Positions 26,510 to 34,740 of a stretch of DNA of 64,000 bases are shown here, in pieces (the first letter of the stretch is position 1; every line of letters starts with the position of its first letter). The notes beneath the pieces were generated by a model. That model had not been told where the DNA came from and did no database searches. It saw only the letters and a list, made by a program, of their open reading frames with translations. A program made the position numbers and the translations under genes. Location: positions 1-64,000 of the forward strand of contig JAJPKJ010000069.1 of assembly GCA_021323755.1 (NCBI GenBank), in the 5' to 3' direction. This DNA comes from Chitinophagales bacterium. GTDB lineage: Bacteria > Bacteroidota > Bacteroidia > Chitinophagales > Chitinophagaceae.

Positions 26510-28384
26510 TCAGGATTGGACGTCTTCTTCTTTCTCCTGTTGCTGTTGTTCATAAAGATATGTATAATAACCGTTGCGAGCAAGTAGCTGTAGATGAGTT
26601 CCGGTTTCAACAATCTTTCCATCATCCATTACGATAATATTGTCGAAATTGAACATTGAAAATATGCGATGGGTAATGATTATAGCGGTTTTATGCTGAA
26701 GATAATTGTACAGGTTTTCGATGATCTCTTTTTCGGTTTTAGTATCCACTGCGCTCAGGCAATCGTCAAAGATTACGATTTCCGGATCTTTTATTAAGGC
26801 CCGGGCGATCGAAATTCGCTGCTTTTGCCCTCCGCTCAATGTCACGCCGCGCTCACCGATCATTGTTTCATATTTTTCAGAAAATCCCTGGATTTCCTTT
26901 TCAACGCTGGCATACTGTGCGGCTTTCTGGACCATTTTATCATCTGCATTTTCTACACCAAACCTGATATTGTTGGTGACAGTGTCACTGAACAGAAAAA
27001 CATCTTGGGGAACATAACTTATTTGTTTTCGCAGATCCTGAAGATCGAGTTGTTTGAGATCTGTACCATCAATATCAATATTTCCTTTATCCGGATCATA
27101 CATACGCAACAACAATTGTGCGACGGTGGTTTTGCCGCTGCCGGTCCTTCCGATTATCGCGATCTTTTGTCCTTTTTCAATATGAAGGTTAAAATTTTTC
27201 AGGGCATGAATTCCTGTATTTGGATAAATGAATTCCACATTTTTAAAGGAAATATTTCCTTCAAATTTTTTTATTATCGGTGATGGTGGATTTCTTATTT
27301 CAGGAACGGTATCTAAAAATTCATTTAATCTTTTTTGAGATGCAGCGGCTCGTTGAATCATGCTGGCGACCCAGCCGATGGCACTTACGGGGAAGGTAAG
27401 CATGGTAATATAGATCACAAATTCAGTGACCGTTCCCAGATCAGTATTGTGTTTTCCGTAGATCACATATAATCCACCGATCATGATGGTCAACAGCGTG
27501 CTAAGACCGATCATTAACCCCATCGAAGGGAAATAAACAGATTCAACTTTAGCAAGATTGGTCGCATTTTTCCGGTAGTCTTCACTGTTAGTATCAAAGA
27601 CCCGCAACATTGCTTTTTCCTGCACATAAGATTTTATGACGCGAATGCCGCTGTAAGATTCCTGGGCATTGGTGGTGAGACTACTGAGCAATGCCTGTAT
27701 GCGTTCGCTTTTTTTATGAATAATGGTATTTACATAATAAATGGTGATGGCAAGAATGGGTAATGGTGTCAGCACATAAAGAGATAGCAAGGCATCTTTG
27801 CGCAGCATAAAAAATAAACTGAACCCGATTCCTGCCAGCAGATTGATGAGATACATCATCGCCGGACCGGTGTACATGCGCACGCGGCTTACGTCTTCGG
27901 CAATTCTGTTCATCAGGTCGCCGGTGCTGTGTGTTTTATAAAAATTGGCATGAAGTTTTTGATAATGGGTATAGACCGCATTTTTTTGATCGTATTCAAT
28001 ATGCCGACTCATTACTATAATGGTCTGTCGCATAAGAAAGGTAAAAAAGCCGCTGATCAAGGCAAGTATCAATAATGTAATCCCGCAAATGAATATTTTC
28101 TTATTAAAAGAAGGTTTTGTTTCATTGATCTTGCTGATGAATTTTCTTACGAGAATATCATAATTTGCGCTATCTCTTTTTTCAGTTTGAGCACGTCTGG
28201 CAGGACTGATATTGTTTGTTGAATCTGACGTGATATTTTGTTTTTCAGCGAGATTCACGACATAACCCGTAACCTGTGGCGCCAGTATTCGGAAGTAGTT
28301 GGAAAGAACAATAAAAACAATACCGAGCAGAAATCGCCAGCGATACTTCCATAAATATTTATTGAGTGATTTTAAATAGCGCAA
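26510..28384 (-). CDS. ABC half-exporter with degenerate Walker B (MdlA/BmrC-like)
   Basis: A 624-residue type IV ABC exporter half: six transmembrane helices (about 1-340, with an unusual polar loop of some 60 residues after TM1) and a C-terminal ATPase. It has Walker A GRTGSGKTTV (about 411), signature LSGGQKQRISIARAL (about 516) and Walker B IVIFDDCLSAVD (about 537). The catalytic Glu after the Walker B Asp is replaced by Asp. The Asp form is typical of the degenerate partner in heterodimeric exporters such as BmrC/YheI and MdlA. No partner half-gene is adjacent, so its mate is encoded elsewhere or it works as a slow homodimer. Substrate unknown. Confidence 0.9.
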   Translation of the reverse strand: MRYLKSLNKYLWKYRWRFLLGIVFIVLSNYFRILAPQVTGYVVNLAEKQNITSDSTNNISPARRAQTEKRDSANYDILVRKFISKINETKPSFNKKIFICGITLLILALISGFFTFLMRQTIIVMSRHIEYDQKNAVYTHYQKLHANFYKTHSTGDLMNRIAEDVSRVRMYTGPAMMYLINLLAGIGFSLFFMLRKDALLSLYVLTPLPILAITIYYVNTIIHKKSERIQALLSSLTTNAQESYSGIRVIKSYVQEKAMLRVFDTNSEDYRKNATNLAKVESVYFPSMGLMIGLSTLLTIMIGGLYVIYGKHNTDLGTVTEFVIYITMLTFPVSAIGWVASMIQRAAASQKRLNEFLDTVPEIRNPPSPIIKKFEGNISFKNVEFIYPNTGIHALKNFNLHIEKGQKIAIIGRTGSGKTTVAQLLLRMYDPDKGNIDIDGTDLKQLDLQDLRKQISYVPQDVFLFSDTVTNNIRFGVENADDKMVQKAAQYASVEKEIQGFSEKYETMIGERGVTLSGGQKQRISIARALIKDPEIVIFDDCLSAVDTKTEKEIIENLYNYLQHKTAIIITHRIFSMFNFDNIIVMDDGKIVETGTHLQLLARNGYYTYLYEQQQQEKEEDVQS

Positions 28385-28474
28385 AAGAAGAATTTTTGCG
28401 AATTTACCAAAACAAATGCGAAAACGAATCTAATGTGGTGAGCGGTTATCGGCCGTTATGTAGCAAGCATACAT

Positions 28475-28912
28475 TTATTTTGCACTTAGTAAAGTAATAT
28501 GCAGGGCAACAAGCATCCATTTGTTTTTTCTTTTTTCATAAACGGACATATAACTGTTATGGAGATTTGAGATTACTCCATGAAGATTTCTTACCAAAGA
28601 TGTTTTAACCATTAATATTCCGGTATTGCCGATTATTCTTGCGCTCGTTATTGAATCAATTTTTGCGCTAATATATTTTCTGTCCGGATCCATTATCAGG
28701 GTGAGAATTTTCTTTTTGTCAAGTGTCTCGCCGAGTGTATTGACAAAAACCAGGTCTTCAGCAAGGATTTTATTTAAAGTTGAAGTATCTTTTGTAACAA
28801 AAGTGCCAACACGTGCTTCCTCGGTTTTTTTAAGCGTTTCAATGTCATTGCTCTGAGCAAAAATGCTGCCCGTGACGAAGGTGAGAAGCAAGAATGAAAT
28901 AATGTTTTTCAT
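28475..28912 (-). CDS. Secreted NTF2-like protein (DUF4440 type)
   Basis: With the start at 28912 (MKNIISFLLLTFVTGSIFAQS) the product has 145 residues and a clear signal peptide. The mature part follows the SnoaL/DUF4440 cone-fold pattern: ETLKKTEEARVGTFVTKDTSTLNKILAEDLVFVNTLGETLDKKKILTLI, then a DS-x-x-(A/S)RI strand and ISNLHNSYMSVYEKRKNKWMLVALHIT. Such proteins are small ligand-binding or isomerase-like domains of uncertain role. A further in-frame Met at 28963 would hide the signal peptide and is not preferred. It is 90 bases upstream of the ABC exporter on the same strand. Confidence 0.82.
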   Translation of the reverse strand: MKNIISFLLLTFVTGSIFAQSNDIETLKKTEEARVGTFVTKDTSTLNKILAEDLVFVNTLGETLDKKKILTLIMDPDRKYISAKIDSITSARIIGNTGILMVKTSLVRNLHGVISNLHNSYMSVYEKRKNKWMLVALHITLLSAK

Positions 28913-29123
28913 GTCAGTACTGATAATATTTTTTAAGTTAGCCAATTGCAAAAATTCAATCATTGTGACCCATTACACCGATGTCCTGCTGCGTTTATTT
29001 CATCACGCAATGTTAGTTTGAAATTTTCATTTGCAGATTATCGTGATGTTAATGATTTGTTTACAGCATGGAGATCGCAGTTTTAATATTCAGATTTCCA
29101 TCGACAATGATTCTTTCTCTCAT

Positions 29124-29131
29124 TATCTTTG
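29124..29131 (+). promoter_or_regulatory. Possible -7 element for the ClC gene
   Basis: TATCTTTG matches the Bacteroidota -7 consensus TAnnTTTG exactly. No TTTG or TTG lies at the proper -33 distance (only TTTC, too far away), so the promoter call is tentative. It would give a leader of about 65 bases before the ATG at 29203. Confidence 0.3.
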
Positions 29132-29202
29132 CTCTTCTTTCTGCTAATCAAAAACACATCGCATTTAATAAAATATTTCTTTTCTAAAAATTTATTACTG
29201 AG

Positions 29203-30594
29203 ATGGTTGAATTCTTAGGTAAGGTCAGGCGTCATTTGAAATTATCTTTTGACAGCATTAGAAATGAACGGTTAAAAAAGAATTTGCTCCAGGCAATTCC
29301 TTTCTGGGTGGCCTCGTTGATCACCGGTTTGCTGGCGGTATTATACACCAGGCTTTTTTCCTATGCTGAACATGGAACAGCTTATTTGTTTCAACACATA
29401 GCCTGGGTCTTTTTTCTGCTTACTCCATTATGTTTTATTGTTGCCTGGTGGCTGGTAAAAAAATTTTCGCCTTTTGCGCGTGGCAGCGGAATACCTCAGG
29501 TAATCGCATCCATTGAGCTGGCCACGCCAAAGCAACATCAAAAAATAAATAAGCTATTAAGTTTGCGCGTGATTTTTATCAAGGTGCTCTCAAGTCTGGT
29601 CATGGTTTTTGGCGGCGGCGTAATTGGGAGGGAAGGCCCAACCATTCAGATCGCTGGTTCCATCTTCAGAAAAATAAATCAGTGGCTGCCCAGATGGTGG
29701 CCGAATGTTTCAAGAAGAAATATGATCATGACCGGCGCGGCAGCCGGGCTGGCTGCGGCATTTAACACACCACTCGGGGGGATAGTTTTTGCTGTGGAAG
29801 AACTCACCAAAACCCATATTAGTTATTTTAAAACAGCGCTTTTCACGGCTGTTATTATTGCCGGATTGACTGCCCAGGCATTATTGGGTCCTTATTTATA
29901 TCTAGGTTATCCAAACATCAATAATCTTTCTCCGTTTATTTTTTTAGGAGTTATTGCGGTGGCGATTATCTCGGGATTGGGAGGTAGTATAATGTCGAAA
30001 ATAATTTTATTGATCTTTCGATGGAAAAATAAATTCAAATTCAATTACCAGCATGTCCTGTATGTAACAGCTTGTGCTTTATTGATCGCAGGACTGGCTT
30101 TTTTCATTAATGAAAGAATGTTTGGTTCGGGAAAAGAAATAATGGCGACCACCTTATTCACCGCCAATAAATCTTTGCCCTGGTATATGCCATTATTCAG
30201 GATCGCCGGCCCCATACTTTCATTTACCACAGGCGCAGCGGGCGGCGTTTTTGCACCCTCATTAAGTGCGGGAGCCAGTGTCGGCGCGGTTTTTTCAAGT
30301 TGGTTTCATTTTTCTGATTCAAATACAAACCTGCTCATCTTATCGGGAATGGTTGCCTTTCTTACGGGGGTAACCCGCACCCCTTTTACCTCTGCTATTC
30401 TTGTTTTGGAAATGACCGACAGGCATAATGTTATTTTTCATTTGATGCTTGCGGGGATGGTTGCATCACTTGTTTCCATTGTTGTAGATAAACATTCTTT
30501 CTATGATCACTTAAAAACGTTTTATCTCCGGGAATTGGAACGCGAAGAAAATGAAGAAGATAAAGCGCAGCCCCCGAATCTACAGTTGGAGTAA
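29203..30594 (+). CDS. ClC-family chloride/proton antiporter
   Basis: A 463-residue ClC protein without the C-terminal CBS domains. The three selectivity motifs are present: GSGIPQ (about 94), GREGPT (about 141, with the gating Glu) and GGVFAPSLSAGA (about 346). The internal 'proton glutamate' region GGIVFAVEELTKTH is conserved, which suggests an H+/Cl- exchanger rather than a passive channel. Members help in acid resistance or ion balance. No fluoride-riboswitch-like structure is visible in the 290 bases upstream, and the GREGP signature is that of chloride rather than fluoride ClCs. It is convergent with the inositol oxygenase gene (14 bases). Confidence 0.95.
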   Translation: MVEFLGKVRRHLKLSFDSIRNERLKKNLLQAIPFWVASLITGLLAVLYTRLFSYAEHGTAYLFQHIAWVFFLLTPLCFIVAWWLVKKFSPFARGSGIPQVIASIELATPKQHQKINKLLSLRVIFIKVLSSLVMVFGGGVIGREGPTIQIAGSIFRKINQWLPRWWPNVSRRNMIMTGAAAGLAAAFNTPLGGIVFAVEELTKTHISYFKTALFTAVIIAGLTAQALLGPYLYLGYPNINNLSPFIFLGVIAVAIISGLGGSIMSKIILLIFRWKNKFKFNYQHVLYVTACALLIAGLAFFINERMFGSGKEIMATTLFTANKSLPWYMPLFRIAGPILSFTTGAAGGVFAPSLSAGASVGAVFSSWFHFSDSNTNLLILSGMVAFLTGVTRTPFTSAILVLEMTDRHNVIFHLMLAGMVASLVSIVVDKHSFYDHLKTFYLRELEREENEEDKAQPPNLQLE

Positions 30595-30608
30595 CTAATC
30601 AAGACCTT

Positions 30609-31481
30609 TTACAACCTTATCGTTTCAGGAAGATATTTGCGGATAAGGCCTTCATAATAGGGCTTCAGTTCTGCAACCACAGGCGGTTTCGGACTTTTTG
30701 AATACAGGTCGTATGGGTTGAATTTTTTTACCCACTCGAACATTTCACGATCATGATCATCCATCAGATGTTCGTAGCCATGTTCTCTGTGTTGGGAATA
30801 AAATGAATGATAACGAATCATGTATAACGCAGGTTCGGGTAAATAGTCTTTCATGATATGATAAAGATATTCATCGTGTCCCCAGCTCATGGTGACGTTG
30901 CGCAAGCCGCAGCTTTCGGCGTAAATTCCATATTTAGTATTGAAACGATCATCGCTGTAATCAGGATTATTGGCAAAGAATTCCGGGTAAACAATTTTAT
31001 CAGAATATGCACAACCTACCGGGAACGTATCGCCGACAACGGCCCATTGCGGTTCCCCGAATAAGCACAATACTTTGCCCATATCATGAATAAATCCCGT
31101 CAACACAAACCAATCCGGATGTCCGTCCGCGCGAATGGCTTCACCGGTTTGTAATAAATGCTGCAATTGATCTAATTCAATGTCCGGATCTGAATCATCA
31201 ACCAAGGTGTTTAAAAAATCCATGGCATCCCAGACCCGCATTTGTTTGCGTTTGAATTGCAAAAATTCCTCTCTTTTTTGCTGTACAAAATCGTAGCTCT
31301 GGTAAGTATGGTTCAATCGATAAAACTCACGTACGGTATCGCGTTGCGGATTGTCATAATTCCGATACTCATTCTTTGTTTTCCCATCTTCAGTATATCT
31401 TTCCAGCACGTCTTCATCCCATTGTTCAATATTGTGGAGTGGATTGATTTCTTTTTCAGAAAATGAATTTTGCTCTTTCAT
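30609..31481 (-). CDS. Inositol oxygenase (MIOX)
   Basis: A 290-residue diiron enzyme that oxidises myo-inositol with O2 to D-glucuronate. All six iron ligands of the characterised mammalian enzyme can be read off: His121 (ADGHPDW), His132-Asp133 (FIHDMGKV), His202 (SWGHDEYLYH), His225 (IRYHSFY) and Asp258 (NPYDLYSK). The long identical stretch GEPQWAVVGDTFPVGC and the end YYEGLIRKYLPET are also MIOX-specific. Bacterial MIOX is uncommon. In this genome its product is the substrate of UxaC, encoded 22 kb away. It is divergent from SemiSWEET, with a plausible promoter for each in the shared 152-base gap. Confidence 0.96.
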   Translation of the reverse strand: MKEQNSFSEKEINPLHNIEQWDEDVLERYTEDGKTKNEYRNYDNPQRDTVREFYRLNHTYQSYDFVQQKREEFLQFKRKQMRVWDAMDFLNTLVDDSDPDIELDQLQHLLQTGEAIRADGHPDWFVLTGFIHDMGKVLCLFGEPQWAVVGDTFPVGCAYSDKIVYPEFFANNPDYSDDRFNTKYGIYAESCGLRNVTMSWGHDEYLYHIMKDYLPEPALYMIRYHSFYSQHREHGYEHLMDDHDREMFEWVKKFNPYDLYSKSPKPPVVAELKPYYEGLIRKYLPETIRL

Positions 31482-31500
31482 AAAGCGTATTTAATAAAAC

Positions 31501-31531
31501 TAAATTTACCATTTTTTTTCAATCCTCCCAA
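31501..31531 (-). promoter_or_regulatory. Promoter for inositol oxygenase
   Basis: On the minus strand TTG (complement of 31529-31531), then 20 bases, then TAAATTTA (31508-31501) match the Bacteroidota -33/-7 pattern with one mismatch in the -7 box. The start codon lies 20 bases downstream. Confidence 0.45.
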
Positions 31532-31557
31532 TCCACGGTTTTATTTTGTCAAACCAA

Positions 31558-31586
31558 TTGAGGCAAAAAATATTTCATTATCTTTC
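31558..31586 (+). promoter_or_regulatory. Promoter for SemiSWEET gene
   Basis: TTG (31558-31560), an 18-base spacer and TATCTTTC (31579-31586) resemble the Bacteroidota -33/-7 pair, with the final G of the -7 box changed to C. The ATG at 31634 lies about 48 bases downstream. Confidence 0.4.
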
Positions 31587-31633
31587 AAGTCATTCATTGC
31601 CTGCCAGCATTTTCTAACCGAATCAACATTACC

Positions 31634-31894
31634 ATGAATTCACTTAGTATTACCATTATCGGTCTTATTGCCGCTTTTTGTACTACCATTTCTTTTCTGC
31701 CACAGGCAATAAAGACCATTCGAACAAAAGATACCTCAAGTATCTCCGTTTCTATGTATTCACTTTTTACCGTGGGGACGTTCATGTGGTTAATTTATGG
31801 GTCGCTCTCTGCCAACATTCCGGTTATTATTGCCAATGCGATAACATTGATATTTGCCAGCATTATTTTGGTGTATAAAATAAAATACAATTAG
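31634..31894 (+). CDS. SemiSWEET sugar transporter
   Basis: An 86-residue protein with three transmembrane helices (about 6-26, 38-58, 62-82), the size and layout of bacterial SemiSWEETs, which dimerise to form a sugar uniporter. The PQ-loop signature is clear: FLPQAIKTIRTKDTSSISVSMY (about 22-43) with the hinge Pro-Gln. The following YSLFTVGTFMWLIYG and NAITLIFA (with the conserved Asn of the binding pocket) also fit. It is divergent from MIOX, so it may move the sugar or polyol handled there, but the substrate cannot be read from sequence. Confidence 0.93.
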   Translation: MNSLSITIIGLIAAFCTTISFLPQAIKTIRTKDTSSISVSMYSLFTVGTFMWLIYGSLSANIPVIIANAITLIFASIILVYKIKYN

Positions 31895-32066
31895 TATTTT
31901 TTTAGCACAACATGTCATGATGACGACAAAATCCGCATAATCTCTTTATAACTTTGTATCCGTATTTATTTGATGGCGGCTTTTGGTCGCCTCCCGAAAA
32001 TCGATAACGCGCCTTTTTTTCCCGGATGGAAGGCCTTGCGGTTCATTAAATAATAAAAGCGTCATT

Positions 32067-32813
32067 ATGAAAAAATATTTTCTTGTTCCCGCCATCTTGC
32101 TGACATTATCATTCTTTGCATTCCGTTTTTCTAAAAATCCTGAAAATAAGAGTGGTCAGGGGTTTGCGGTTATTGAGTTATTTACGTCTGAAGGATGTTC
32201 CAGTTGCCCCGCCGCCGATGATGCAGTTGCAGAAATTGCCAAGCAATCTAAAAACAATGTTTTTATTCTCGGTTATCACGTTGATTATTGGAATTATCTT
32301 GGCTGGAAAGATGCTTTTAGCAATAGCGCTTATTCGGATCGTCAAAAACAATATGCAAATGTCTTTCGGCTCAATAGCATCTACACGCCACAAATTGTGG
32401 TGAATGGGAAAACGGAATTTGTAGGATCAGATAAGAATAAACTGCAACAAACAATCGCCAAAGAGCTTAGTATGGTAATGATGAGGCCATTTGATGTTAG
32501 TGCAAGGGCTCTCGATGACAAAACGATTACGGTGGATGTTAAAATGCCTTCTTCTCCAAATGATATTATTAATATCGCGCTGGTTCAATTACAGGCGCAG
32601 AGCAGTGTTAAGCGAGGTGAAAACAGTGGACGGCAACTTCACCATATCAATATTGTGCGGGAATTAAAAACAATTGATCCATCCACGAAACAACCTTCCA
32701 TAAATTTTATTTTGCCCGGCGGAATGACGAAAAAAGATTTTACAGTAATTGTCTTTTCTCAAAACAGGAACAATTTGCAAATTGATAATGCTGCACAGGT
32801 AAATATTCAGTGA
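32067..32813 (+). CDS. DUF1223 thioredoxin-fold secreted protein
   Basis: Starting at the ATG at 32067 the product (248 aa) has a signal sequence (MKKYFLVPAILLTLSFFAFRFS). The thioredoxin-like DUF1223 domain follows: VIELFTSEGCSSCPAADDAVAEIA with a CxxC (Cys-Ser-Ser-Cys-Pro), then FILGYHVDYWNYLGWKDAFSNSAYSDRQKQYA and IYTPQIVVNGKTEFVGSD. The C-terminal half is a beta-rich domain. Probably a periplasmic redox protein of unknown client. A TAACTTTG -7 match at 31949-31956 suggests a leader of roughly 100 bases that contains a small GGCGGC/GTCGCC hairpin. Confidence 0.88.
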   Translation: MKKYFLVPAILLTLSFFAFRFSKNPENKSGQGFAVIELFTSEGCSSCPAADDAVAEIAKQSKNNVFILGYHVDYWNYLGWKDAFSNSAYSDRQKQYANVFRLNSIYTPQIVVNGKTEFVGSDKNKLQQTIAKELSMVMMRPFDVSARALDDKTITVDVKMPSSPNDIINIALVQLQAQSSVKRGENSGRQLHHINIVRELKTIDPSTKQPSINFILPGGMTKKDFTVIVFSQNRNNLQIDNAAQVNIQ

Positions 32814-32872
32814 GTAATTGTAAGTGTAAAATTTTTTAGATCAAAACTCCCCTCTTTCCTTATTTTTATTAT

Positions 32873-33451
32873 ATGGAATTGGAAAGTTCAACTCCGGTAT
32901 CAGCTTCAACTATTATTAAGGAGTGGGTGGGACTCTACACGGGTAAATTATTATCATGGGCTTTTTATAAAGTTTCGGACAAAGCGCTGGCGGAAGACCT
33001 GGTCCAGGATACTTTTCTTGCAGCTGTTCAATCTTTCCATAAATTCCAAAATAAAAGTGAACCGCAGACCTGGTTGTTGGCTATTCTTAATAATAAGATC
33101 GTTGATCATTACCGCAAACAGGCAAGGAACGCAAATTTTTCAGTTAGCTATACAGAAGATATTTTTTTTGATGAGCATGGAGAATGGAAGGAGGAATCTG
33201 TGCCGAATGATTGGAATATTGACTCAGCGCATCTTTTGGATGATCAGGAATTTAGAAGAACGCTCAGGGATTGTATGAATAAATTACCCGCCACATCATT
33301 GTCAGCCATGCAATTAAAATATCTTGAGCAAAAAGATGGGAAAGAAATTTGTCAGGATTTGGGGATTTCATCGTCTAATTTTTGGCAAATACTCTGTAGA
33401 GCGAAATTGCATGTCCGCGCCTGCATCGAAAAAAACTGGTTTATCCGATAA
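32873..33451 (+). CDS. ECF-type RNA polymerase sigma factor
   Basis: A 192-residue sigma-70 family protein. Region 2 is DKALAEDLVQDTFLAAVQSFHKFQNKSEPQTWLLAILNNKIVDHYRKQAR (about 36-85), with the -10 melting and core-binding residues. Region 4 is LPATSLSAMQLKYLEQKDGKEICQDLGISSSNFWQILCRAKLHVRACIE (about 138-187), a helix-turn-helix for the -35 element. The linker holds acidic and Trp-rich text (DEHGEWKEESVPNDW). The GTG of the anti-sigma-like gene follows the stop codon directly, so the pair is one translational unit. It probably controls neighbouring redox/envelope genes (DUF1223, YHS, DoxX). Confidence 0.93.
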   Translation: MELESSTPVSASTIIKEWVGLYTGKLLSWAFYKVSDKALAEDLVQDTFLAAVQSFHKFQNKSEPQTWLLAILNNKIVDHYRKQARNANFSVSYTEDIFFDEHGEWKEESVPNDWNIDSAHLLDDQEFRRTLRDCMNKLPATSLSAMQLKYLEQKDGKEICQDLGISSSNFWQILCRAKLHVRACIEKNWFIR

Positions 33452-33727
33452 GTGAAGAAAAAAATCGTACATATTATCATACTTTCTTGCAAAACGGCAA
33501 CGCGCCTGATTGAAAAAAAACTTCATACAAAGCTTTCTATTCGGGAAAATGTTCAGCTTAAATGGCATAAGAGCGTTTGCGACGCTTGCACTATTTACGA
33601 AAAGCAAGTTGTGTTCCTTGATGAAGTCCTTAAACATGACCCATCCCAAACCCCCTCCGGGCAAGATTTCCCTGACCAAGAAGTGGTTTCTCTGCAAAAA
33701 AAGATATTGGGCTCAATCAATAGATAA
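33452..33727 (+). CDS. Short zinc-finger anti-sigma-like protein
   Basis: A 91-residue protein starting at GTG immediately after the sigma-factor stop codon. It carries the zinc-associated anti-sigma motif His39-x3-Cys43-x2-Cys46 (WHKSVCDACTIYEKQ). This is preceded by the family's SCKTATRLIEKKLHTKLSIRENVQLKW helix with Cys13 as probable fourth ligand. No transmembrane helix is present, so it would be a soluble, possibly redox-sensing, anti-sigma factor. The remaining 45 residues are polar and unassigned. Its position and motif argue strongly for control of the adjacent sigma factor. Confidence 0.85.
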   Translation: MKKKIVHIIILSCKTATRLIEKKLHTKLSIRENVQLKWHKSVCDACTIYEKQVVFLDEVLKHDPSQTPSGQDFPDQEVVSLQKKILGSINR

Positions 33728-33809
33728 TTTTTTTTTTAGGTTTTTGTCAGGTTAACAAATGTGCAGCGACTAATCGCTAAATCAACATTATTATTAATCA
33801 GGACAGACA

Positions 33810-34277
33810 ATGAAAAAGTTATTTTACCTGGCGATCATCGGACTGGGGTTATCCCAAAAACTGCCTGCGCAAAACGAAAATGCAATGGCTAAACAATGTA
33901 ATATCCATAAAGATGGAATCGCCATTAACGGCTACGATCCGGTTGCCTATTTCTCTGCTAATAAAGCCATAAAAGGGAAAAAAGAAATACAGTGCTTATT
34001 TAACGGACTTACTTATCAGTTCGCAAATCCCCAAAACAGAGAAACTTTCAAATCAAATCCTTCAAAATTTCAGCCGCAATATGGCGGCTGGTGTGCTTAT
34101 GCCATGGGAACCAATGGCAGCAAAGTTGATGTCGATCCTGAAACTTTTAAAATACTGGATGGAAAATTATATCTGTTCTACAATAAGTTTTTTAATAATA
34201 CGCTCGAATCGTGGAACAAAGACGAAATAAAATTGAAAGAGAAAGCTGATGACAATTGGAAAAAATATGTTCATTAA
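33810..34277 (+). CDS. Secreted YHS-domain protein
   Basis: A 155-residue protein with a signal peptide (LFYLAIIGLGLSQKLPAQ). The YHS-like module reads GIAINGYDPVAYFSANKAIKGKKEIQCLFNGLTYQFANPQNRETFKSNPSKFQPQYGGWCAYAMGTNGSKVDVDPETF (about 36-112). The GYDPVAYF opening, Cys, and GGWCAYAM closing are diagnostic for the secreted YHS branch, suggested to bind metal. It heads a run YHS-DoxX-DinB with short gaps (38 and 26 bases), pointing to an operon related to redox or metal stress. Confidence 0.9.
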   Translation: MKKLFYLAIIGLGLSQKLPAQNENAMAKQCNIHKDGIAINGYDPVAYFSANKAIKGKKEIQCLFNGLTYQFANPQNRETFKSNPSKFQPQYGGWCAYAMGTNGSKVDVDPETFKILDGKLYLFYNKFFNNTLESWNKDEIKLKEKADDNWKKYVH

Positions 34278-34315
34278 TCATCCTCAATAATTTTTAATTC
34301 TCAAATAAATCAATC

Positions 34316-34714
34316 ATGACACTAAAACAAAAAACGACTATGCTTTGGATCTTGCGATTAATAGCTGCTGTAATTATGTTGCAAACCTTGTATTTCAAAT
34401 TCTCCGCTTCGGAAGAATCAGTATATATCTTTTCTACGATTGGCATGGAACCATGGGGGCGCATCGGGAGTGGGGTAGTTGAATTGATCGCATCGATCTG
34501 CATCCTTATTCCCCGCACGACAGCAATAGGCGCTGTATTGGGTTTGGGGGTTATGAGCGGGGCTCTATTTTTTCATCTTACAAAATTGGGAATTGTGGTA
34601 AAGGATGACCACGGACAATTATTTATTTATGCCCTGTTGGTATTTATCAGTTGTTTCATTCTTGCAATTACTTACAGGAAACAATTGTTTTCGTTGATTC
34701 TTTCAAACAAATAA
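34316..34714 (+). CDS. DoxX-family membrane protein
   Basis: A 132-residue protein with four hydrophobic helices (about 9-27, 48-68, 75-92, 100-120), the DoxX four-helix bundle. The conserved LRLIAAVIMLQTLYFKFSASEES start and the GIGMEPWGRIGSGVVELIASICILIPRTTAIGAVLGLGVMSGALFFHLTKLG-type core (here TIGMEPWGR...) are typical. DoxX-like proteins take part in membrane redox or thiosulfate/quinone complexes, but the role in Bacteroidota is not settled. Gap of 38 bases after YHS and 26 bases before DinB. Confidence 0.9.
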   Translation: MTLKQKTTMLWILRLIAAVIMLQTLYFKFSASEESVYIFSTIGMEPWGRIGSGVVELIASICILIPRTTAIGAVLGLGVMSGALFFHLTKLGIVVKDDHGQLFIYALLVFISCFILAITYRKQLFSLILSNK

Positions 34715-34740
34715 AGCAAAACTTATTAACTACTTCAATT

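Noticed and set aside
26416..26625. A 69-residue minus-strand frame with a C-x2-C...C-x2-C pattern
   Set aside because: It overlaps the 3' end of the ABC exporter in another frame, starts within that gene and has no other support; the cysteine pattern is probably chance.
28985..29200. Possible fluoride riboswitch upstream of the ClC gene
   Set aside because: No matching conserved GGNGAUGG-type leader or pseudoknot was found, and the protein has chloride-type (GREGP) rather than fluoride-type motifs.
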